38,760 nt of DNA from Pseudomonas fluorescens (GTDB taxonomy: Bacteria; Pseudomonadota; Gammaproteobacteria; Pseudomonadales; Pseudomonadaceae): positions 30,318-69,077 of the forward strand of contig NZ_JAGGOF010000066.1 in NCBI RefSeq assembly GCF_018614775.1. Direction: 5' to 3'. The position numbers were made by a program, and so were the translations under genes. The notes under the pieces were generated by a model, which saw only the letters and a program-made list of their open reading frames with translations, searched no databases and was not told where the DNA came from. Below are positions 33,789 to 38,760 of the stretch, piece after piece. Every line of letters starts with the position of its first letter. The stretch's first letter is position 1.

Positions 33789-34811
33789 TTAACGCTTGAG
33801 CTTGCGTTTATTCCGGTATTGGTCGATGACCACCGCCACCACGATGATCAGCCCCTTGATGATGTCCTGGATATAGGCATCGACTCCGACAAAGGTGAAC
33901 CCGCTGGCCATCACCCCGAGGATCAGCGCGCCGATCACCGTGCCGGTGATGCGCCCTACGCCGCCGGCCAGGCTGGTTCCGCCGATCACCGCCGCCGCAA
34001 TCGCATCCAGCTCATAGGACATGCCCATGCCGGCCTGTCCGGTAGCCGCCCGCGCCGAGGCCACCACCCCGGCCAGGCCCGCCAGCAACCCGGCGATGCT
34101 GTAGACGATCACCAGGTGACGCTTGACATTGATGCCCGAGGTTCGCGCCGCCTGCATGTTGCCGCCGATGGCGTAGGTGTATTTGCCGTACTTGGTGTAG
34201 CGCAGGGCGATGTGGAAGATCACCGCCACCACCAGGAAGATGATCACCGGCATCGCCCCATGACCAATGGCGGTATAGGAATCGGACAGCATGCTGACGG
34301 GCTGGCCTTCGGTGTAGTAGCGCGCCAGGCCACGGGCCGAAACCATCATGCCGAGGGTGGCAATGAACGGCGGGATGCCGGTAACGGCAATGATGCTGCC
34401 GTTGATCGCCCCGGCCAACAGGCCGACGCCGAGCCCGGCCACCACCGGGATCCACACGGGCAAGTCGGTCAGCGACGGGAACACTGCCCGGGCGAAGTCC
34501 GAGGTCTGGGCCAGGCTGGCGGCGATCATCGCCGACAGCGCCAGTACCGAGCCGGACGACAGGTCGATACCGGTGGTGATGATCACCTGGGTCACGCCGA
34601 TGGCCAGCAGGCCGATGATCGAGACTTGCAGGATCATCAGCACCAGGCGCTGGGAATTCATCAGGAAGCTCTGGTCGCGCATGATCCAGCCGAAGAGTTC
34701 GAACACCAGGCCGATGCCGATCAGCACCAAAAAGATGCTCAGTTCCGTCGGCAGCCGCCGGCGGGTCCTGGCCGGTGCGGCCGCAGGTTTGTTTTCCAGT
34801 ATCGCGTTCAT
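33789..34811 (-). CDS. Sugar ABC transporter permease (RbsC family, probably myo-inositol)
   Basis: This 340-residue inner-membrane protein has about eight to ten hydrophobic segments of the RbsC/XylH type. Recognisable stretches are 'GVTQVIITTGIDLSSGSVLA' near residue 78, 'GAINGSIIAVTGIPPFIATLG' near residue 136, and 'AAVIGGTSLAGGVGRITGT' near residue 265 (the permease loop that contacts the ATPase). It forms the channel of the importer with the ATPase and binding protein encoded upstream. The frame starts at a GTG two codons earlier, but the ATG at 34811 is better placed after AAGGTAAG. The gene is 33 bases after the ATPase gene and last in the operon. Myo-inositol as substrate (IatP-like) is inferred from the binding protein and the IolR-like operator. 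Confidence 0.88.
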   Translation of the reverse strand: MNAILENKPAAAPARTRRRLPTELSIFLVLIGIGLVFELFGWIMRDQSFLMNSQRLVLMILQVSIIGLLAIGVTQVIITTGIDLSSGSVLALSAMIAASLAQTSDFARAVFPSLTDLPVWIPVVAGLGVGLLAGAINGSIIAVTGIPPFIATLGMMVSARGLARYYTEGQPVSMLSDSYTAIGHGAMPVIIFLVVAVIFHIALRYTKYGKYTYAIGGNMQAARTSGINVKRHLVIVYSIAGLLAGLAGVVASARAATGQAGMGMSYELDAIAAAVIGGTSLAGGVGRITGTVIGALILGVMASGFTFVGVDAYIQDIIKGLIIVVAVVIDQYRNKRKLKR

Positions 34812-34844
34812 AGCCACTTACCTTTTTTATCGGACTGACGAGCT

Positions 34845-36398
34845 TCAGGACAAACCCGAGGCCAGTTGCATCACTCGTTCCTGGGTCGCTTCGCTGCGGT
34901 CCAGGGTGCCCATCAGGTCACCTTCGTGCATCACCATCACCCGGTCGCTCATACCCAGCACTTCTGGCAGCTCCGAGGAAATCATGATGACCGCCATGCC
35001 TTCGCTGGCAAGGTAGGAAATGAGCCGGTAGATCTCGGCCTTGGCACCGACGTCGATGCCACGGGTCGGCTCGTCGAGGATCAGGATGCGTGGGTTGGTC
35101 ATCAGCCAGCGGGCCAGCAGCGCTTTCTGCTGGTTGCCGCCAGATAAAGTGTCGATGCACTGCTCCAGGGACGGCGTCTTGACACGCAGCTTCTTGCACA
35201 TGTCCTCGCACAGGGTGCGCAGGGCCTTCTGCTGGATGAAGCCGTTGCCGACGTAATGGGGCAGCACGGCCATCTCCATGTTCTCCAGCACCGACAGGCA
35301 CGGGAACAGGCCACTGAGCTTGCGATCCTCGGTCAACAGGGCAAAACCTTTCTCGATGGCCATGTGCGGGTCGCTGATGCGCACCGGCTGGCCGTCCAGG
35401 CGAATTTCGCCGCCGGTACTCGGGGTGATGCCGAAGATTGCCTCGGCCACGTTGGTCCGGCCCGAACCCATCAGCCCGGCGATGCCGAGGATCTCCCCGG
35501 CGTGCAGGTCGAAGGACACGCCTTTGAAGATACCGTCCAGGCTCAGGTCGCGCACCGACAGCATCAGGTCGCCAATGGGTTTGTCCCGCACCGGGAACAA
35601 CTGGCTGAGTTCGCGCCCGACCATCATCGAGATCAGGCTGTCGCCGTCCATGCTGTCGGCCCGTTGCAGACCGATGTAGGCACCGTCGCGAAACACCGCC
35701 ACTTCATCGGCGATGGCAAACACCTCGTTCATTTTATGGGTGATGTAGATGATCCCCTTCCCCTGGGACTTGAGGTCGGCAATGATCGAGAACAGGTGGG
35801 CGACTTCCGTTTCGGTGATGGCCGACGTCGGTTCGTCCATGATCAGGATGTCGGAATCGTAGGACACGGCCTTGGCGATCTCGACCATCTGCCGCTCGGC
35901 AATGCTCAGGTTGCCCACCTGCTCCTCGGGGTCGAGCTTGATGCGCAGGCGTTCCAGCAACCTGGCGGTGCAGCGGTGCATTTCGCCGTGGTTGATCATG
36001 TGCAGGCCGTTGAGCTGCTCGCGGCCGATCCAGATATTCTCGGCGATGCTCATGTGCGGCATCAGGTTGAGTTCCTGGTGAATCATCGCGATGCCCGCCT
36101 GCAAGGCTGCGAGCGGCGTATCGAACCTCACCGGCTGGCCGCGCAGGCGCAGTTCACCGGCGTCGGGCTGGTAGATCCCGGCAATGATTTTCATCAGGGT
36201 GGATTTGCCCGCGCCGTTCTCGCCCATCAGGGCCAGCACGGAGCCGGGACGTACCCGCAGTTGGACATCGGAAAGGGCCACCACGCCGGGAAAGCCTTTG
36301 CTGACATTGACGACTTCCAGCAGGTACGGTTCTTCAGGTATTACGCCCGGCCGGACAGTCATCGCCGGGGCGCTCGAAGCAGTCGCTGAAGCGAACAT
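34845..36398 (-). CDS. Sugar ABC transporter ATP-binding protein, two ATPase domains (RbsA family, probably myo-inositol)
   Basis: This 517-residue protein is a duplicated ATPase as in RbsA/MglA/IatA. The first domain has Walker [10 protein letters not shown] at residues 59-67, signature '[14 protein letters not shown]' and Walker B '[12 protein letters not shown]'. The second has the usual degenerate P-loop '[16 protein letters not shown]', signature '[15 protein letters not shown]' and '[16 protein letters not shown]'. Both are normal for the family. An N-terminal extension of about 25 residues precedes the first domain. The frame opens at a TTG seven codons earlier; the ATG at 36398 is chosen, with AGGGAG about 9 bases upstream. 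It powers sugar import through the downstream permease. Confidence 0.92.
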   Translation of the reverse strand: MFASATASSAPAMTVRPGVIPEEPYLLEVVNVSKGFPGVVALSDVQLRVRPGSVLALMGENGAGKSTLMKIIAGIYQPDAGELRLRGQPVRFDTPLAALQAGIAMIHQELNLMPHMSIAENIWIGREQLNGLHMINHGEMHRCTARLLERLRIKLDPEEQVGNLSIAERQMVEIAKAVSYDSDILIMDEPTSAITETEVAHLFSIIADLKSQGKGIIYITHKMNEVFAIADEVAVFRDGAYIGLQRADSMDGDSLISMMVGRELSQLFPVRDKPIGDLMLSVRDLSLDGIFKGVSFDLHAGEILGIAGLMGSGRTNVAEAIFGITPSTGGEIRLDGQPVRISDPHMAIEKGFALLTEDRKLSGLFPCLSVLENMEMAVLPHYVGNGFIQQKALRTLCEDMCKKLRVKTPSLEQCIDTLSGGNQQKALLARWLMTNPRILILDEPTRGIDVGAKAEIYRLISYLASEGMAVIMISSELPEVLGMSDRVMVMHEGDLMGTLDRSEATQERVMQLASGLS

Positions 36399-36478
36399 GA
36401 TCAGGTACTCCCTCGGCAAGATCGATGTCGCGACCTTGCCTGCTTATTATTGTGGTGGAACCGAGGGTACGTTGGACC

Positions 36479-37405
36479 TTACTTGAATTGATCGACGTTT
36501 TCCGGGGTGATCAGGCGATACGGCACCCAAACCGCCTGTTCGACCGGTTGCTTCTTGACCATCTTCACCGCCGTATCGATCGAGCCATCGGCCTGGCCCT
36601 TGGCGTCCTGGAACACCGAGACGGCCATTTCGCCTTTCTTGATCGCGTTCAAGCCGTCCGGCGTGCCGTCGACCCCGGCAATCAACACGCTGCCCTTCCG
36701 GGTGCCCGCCTGTTTGAGGGCCATGGCCGCACCGATCGCCATCTCATCGTTGTTGGCAACCACCGCCTGGAACTCGCGCCCCTGGGTCAGCCAGTCATTG
36801 ACCAGCGTCATGCCCTTGTCCCGCAGCCAGGTGCCCGTCTGTTCCTGCTCGATCTTGATGCCGGGATACTTGGCGAGCACTTCCTTGACGCCTTTGGTGC
36901 GGTTGGTGGTGGAGTTGTTGGCGAGGTCACCGAGCAGGATCACGATGTCGCCCTTGCCGCCCATCTTGTCGGCCAGGTACTGCATCTGCATCCGGCCGGC
37001 TTCCAGGTCGTCCGAGGCGACGGTGACCACGCCTGCCGGCAGTTTCAGGTCGTCGGGACGGCGGTTGACATAGACCAGCGGAATGCCGGCGGCGACGGCG
37101 GCCTTGGTGATGCGCTGGGTTGCGGCGGTGTCCACCGGGTTGACGATGATCGCGTCGACCTTCTGGCTGATGAAGCTTTCCACCTGACTCAGTTGCTTGA
37201 CCACGTCACTGCGGGCGTCTTCGAACTGCAGGCTGACGCCGTCCGGCAGGGACTTGGCCTTCTTGTCCATGGATTCGCGCAGGTAAGTCAGCCAGGTGTC
37301 GTCGAACTGAGACATGCTGACGCCGATCTTCAGGTCCGCCAGGGCTGCGCCGCTGGTGAGCATCAACGACAGGGCCAGCGAGGCGATACGGGTCTTGGTC
37401 TTCAT
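36479..37405 (-). CDS. Sugar ABC transporter periplasmic binding protein (RbsB family, probably myo-inositol)
   Basis: This 308-residue protein has a signal peptide (residues 1-23, ending 'SGAALA') and the periplasmic binding protein/LacI sugar-binding fold: 'LKIGVSMSQFDDTWLTYLRE' at the mature N-terminus, 'DAIIVNPVDTAATQRITKAA' and 'GIPLVYVNRRP' in lobe 1, 'VVANNDEMAIGAAMALKQAG' and 'IAGVDGTPDGLNAI' in lobe 2. The sequence closely resembles what I remember of the inositol transport binding protein (IbpA-type) of other pseudomonads. Ribose or another sugar is not excluded. GGAGAAAG lies 7 bases before the start codon. It is the first transporter gene behind the promoter at 37510-37538; the ATPase gene follows after 80 bases with no terminator. 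Confidence 0.9.
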   Translation of the reverse strand: MKTKTRIASLALSLMLTSGAALADLKIGVSMSQFDDTWLTYLRESMDKKAKSLPDGVSLQFEDARSDVVKQLSQVESFISQKVDAIIVNPVDTAATQRITKAAVAAGIPLVYVNRRPDDLKLPAGVVTVASDDLEAGRMQMQYLADKMGGKGDIVILLGDLANNSTTNRTKGVKEVLAKYPGIKIEQEQTGTWLRDKGMTLVNDWLTQGREFQAVVANNDEMAIGAAMALKQAGTRKGSVLIAGVDGTPDGLNAIKKGEMAVSVFQDAKGQADGSIDTAVKMVKKQPVEQAVWVPYRLITPENVDQFK

Positions 37406-37469
37406 GAACGGTCTTTCTCCACTTTTTTGTTGGTTTTATGGATAAGGCGTAGCGGACGTTTAAGACTTG

Positions 37470-37500
37470 CTTGCCCCGGTAGGCACCGGATCTCGGCAAG
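37470..37500 (-). other. Nested hairpin at the 5' end of the transporter transcript
   Basis: CTTGCC (37470-37475) pairs with GGCAAG (37495-37500), and inside it CCGGT (37476-37480) pairs with ACCGG (37485-37489). If transcription starts near 37503, as the predicted promoter implies, this structure forms within the first few nucleotides of the message, about 65 bases before the ribosome binding site. It may stabilise the 5' end; no riboswitch class was recognised. Confidence 0.4.
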
Positions 37501-37509
37501 CTGGAAATG

Positions 37510-37538
37510 ACTTTATTGGAAAATATTTTCCATATCAA
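37510..37538 (-). promoter_or_regulatory. Promoter of the sugar ABC operon with a GGAA-N6-TTCC operator in the spacer
   Basis: On the minus strand, TTGATA (37538-37533, 5 of 6 to the -35 consensus) and TAAAGT (37515-37510, 4 of 6 to the -10) are separated by exactly 17 bases. Within that spacer lies the perfect palindrome GGAAAATATTTTCC (37518-37531). This is GGAA-N6-TTCC, the motif I recall for the inositol repressor IolR (RpiR family). A repressor bound here would block the polymerase directly. Similar 13-base sequences lie twice upstream of the gene at 124. Confidence 0.7.
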
Positions 37539-37552
37539 CCAATTTTAGAATT

Positions 37553-38605
37553 TTATTCGTTTTTTATTCCATGGCCCACCGGTGCAGACAAAACCACCAC
37601 ATTGCCGTGCTCGGCACTCAGCCTGGCAGCGTCGAGAATCCGCGTGGTCGCCAGTGCATCACGGGCCTCGACCGGCAGCGGTGCAGCCCCCTGCAACGCG
37701 GATTGCAGCCCCTCATAGAACGCCATCCAGCAACCACGCTCCGAGGTCACCCGCTCCCGCTCGCTGCCGTGCTCGAACCAGCCCCAGCGTCGATGTTCCT
37801 CGGCGCCCCAGCGTTCGCCCTCGCTGGCCGGGCTCAACCCGGCCAGCGCCTGGGCTTCCTGACCATCCAGACCCTCGACGGTGTAGCAACCGTGGGTACC
37901 GTTGACCCGAAAGCGCGGACGCGGTGCGTTTTGCAGGCAGTTGCCGCTCAGGTGTGAAACGACGCCGTCAGCATGGGCCAGGGACATGAAGAAACCGTTA
38001 TCGAAGGCCTGCCCCGGTTGCCGATAGTCCAACTCCGCGTAGACCCGCACCACTGGCCCGAACAGTTGCAGCGCCTGGTCCACCAGATGGCTGCCAAGGT
38101 CACGCAGGAAGCCCCCGCCGCTGCCCTTGCCCACCGAGGTCGGCGAGTAACGCTCGACACTGGATTCAAAACGGATGACCTGGCCCAGGGCACCCGAGGC
38201 CAGCAGTTTGCGCAGGGTGAGGAAGTCCGAATCCCAGCGACGGTTCTGGTACACGCTCAACGGCACGTTGCGCCGTTCGGCCGCCAGCACCAGCGCTTCG
38301 GCCTCGGCGGCGTCATGGGCGAAGGGTTTGTCGCTGACCACGGCCACGCCGCGCTCGATGGCTTCCAACACGATGGTCGGGCGGGTGTCCAACGGCGTGG
38401 ACACCACCACCGCATCGACGCCCGCCGCCACCAGTTGTTCGAGCGTGTCGAACGCCTGGACACCCGGATGATCAGCGGCCAGTTGCTCGCGCCGCTCGGC
38501 AGAGCGAGTCACCACGCCGACGAACGTCGCGCCGGGCAGGCTGCCGATCAACGGCGCATGAAAGAAGCGGCCGCCCTTGCCGTAGCCCACCAGTCCGATT
38601 CGCAT
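37553..38605 (-). CDS. Gfo/Idh/MocA family oxidoreductase, IolW/YvaA/YdgJ-like
   Basis: This 350-residue protein has the N-terminal Rossmann motif 'IGLVGYGKGGRFFHAPLI' at residues 3-20, then 'VVSDKPFAHDAAEAEALV' carrying the catalytic lysine of the EKP-type motif (here DKP). It also has 'LSVYQNRRWDSDFLTLRKLL' near residue 115 and 'GGGFLRDLGSHLVDQALQLFG' near residue 163. The NRRWDxDFLT stretch and the GYGxxGxxFHxPL start are shared with B. subtilis YvaA/IolW, an NADP+-dependent scyllo-inositol dehydrogenase, and E. coli YdgJ. The role as inositol dehydrogenase fits the transporter operon next door but is inferred. AAGGAG lies 6 bases before the start codon. The transporter genes follow on the same strand after 147 bases with their own promoter. 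Confidence 0.87.
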   Translation of the reverse strand: MRIGLVGYGKGGRFFHAPLIGSLPGATFVGVVTRSAERREQLAADHPGVQAFDTLEQLVAAGVDAVVVSTPLDTRPTIVLEAIERGVAVVSDKPFAHDAAEAEALVLAAERRNVPLSVYQNRRWDSDFLTLRKLLASGALGQVIRFESSVERYSPTSVGKGSGGGFLRDLGSHLVDQALQLFGPVVRVYAELDYRQPGQAFDNGFFMSLAHADGVVSHLSGNCLQNAPRPRFRVNGTHGCYTVEGLDGQEAQALAGLSPASEGERWGAEEHRRWGWFEHGSERERVTSERGCWMAFYEGLQSALQGAAPLPVEARDALATTRILDAARLSAEHGNVVVLSAPVGHGIKNE

Positions 38606-38642
38606 GGCATCTCCTTATAAATCACTGAATGAACACAGTTCC

Positions 38643-38760
38643 TGTGGGAGCGAGTACCGCTAGGACAACACCCGTCCACTGTGGGAGCGGCCTTGCTCGC
38701 GAAAGCGGTGGGTCAGCCGGTATAGATGCCGAATGTCAGTCCGTCTTCGCGAGCAAGCCC
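38643..38760. repeat. REP sequences at the right window edge
   Basis: A short REP fragment, TGTGGGAGCGAG, lies at 38643-38654. A full arm beginning TGTGGGAGCGGCCTTGCTCG runs from 38680 to about 38716. The inverted partner (CTTCGCGAGCAAGCCC at the end) is cut by the window edge. This resembles the REPIN at 31180-31265 and sits directly upstream of the IolW-like gene. Confidence 0.8.

Noticed and set aside
33437..33799. A 120-codon plus-strand frame in the gap before the ABC permease
   Set aside because: There is no ribosome binding site and no protein-like pattern, and it overlaps both neighbours on the other strand.
35256..37510. Long plus-strand frames opposite the ABC ATPase and binding protein genes
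   Set aside because: They mirror the two transporter genes on the minus strand, which carry all the expected ATPase and binding protein motifs.
37553..37570. A further GGAATAAA sequence near the transporter promoter as a second operator
   Set aside because: These bases are the last codons of the IolW-like gene, and the second half of the palindrome is missing.

Overview
The window looks like chromosomal DNA of a fluorescent-group Pseudomonas. The evidence is high-GC coding DNA, Pseudomonas-type REP sequences (TGTGGGAGCGGGCTTGCTCGCG and close variants, some paired as REPINs), a six-gene Mrp antiporter operon with fused A and B subunits, and small Pseudomonas-type families (DUF2789, DUF3995, a zinc-less DksA paralogue). 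All identifications are from reading the sequence and from memory of the families; no database search was run.

Layout. (1) 1-1239: a Gfo/Idh/MocA oxidoreductase behind two operator-like repeats and a perfect hairpin that contains its ribosome binding site. (2) 1402-18211: a complete Tc (toxin complex) locus on one strand with overlapping or near-touching genes: TcB (TcaC/TcdB-like), then a TcA subunit split into two proteins (TcaA-like and TcaB-like), then TcC (TccC, Rhs core with a variable C-terminal toxin). (3) 18362-21387: an FAD/NAD(P)-binding oxidoreductase and an XRE-cupin regulator, divergent from an EamA-family exporter, with a strong palindrome between them. (4) 21518-27593: the Mrp (Mnh/Pha) Na+(K+)/H+ antiporter operon, six genes each overlapping the next. 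(5) 27599-31148: a DUF3995 membrane protein, an orphan glycine-betaine-type periplasmic binding protein, and several small proteins of unknown function. (6) 31292-33462: a chemoreceptor with no periplasmic domain but a C-terminal sensor-like region, then a DksA-like protein. (7) 33789-38605: a sugar ABC importer (permease, double ATPase, periplasmic binding protein), most likely for myo-inositol, preceded by an IolW/YvaA-like dehydrogenase.

How the genes fit together. The two ends appear to belong to one regulatory theme. The promoter of the ABC operon carries a perfect GGAA-N6-TTCC palindrome in its -35/-10 spacer, the motif I recall for the RpiR-family inositol repressor IolR. The left-end dehydrogenase carries two near-matches in a similar position. 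I infer that inositol or related polyol use is controlled at both ends, with the toxin locus and other genes lying between.

The most interesting part is the Tc locus. Its TcA is split, and the first half ends in five tandem immunoglobulin-like modules with a regular period of about 95 residues. Three blocks are visibly more AT-rich than their surroundings: the later Ig modules, the middle of the second TcA half, and the toxin tip of TccC. The first two are probable receptor-binding parts and the third is the cargo, which suggests exchange of exactly the host-specific modules.
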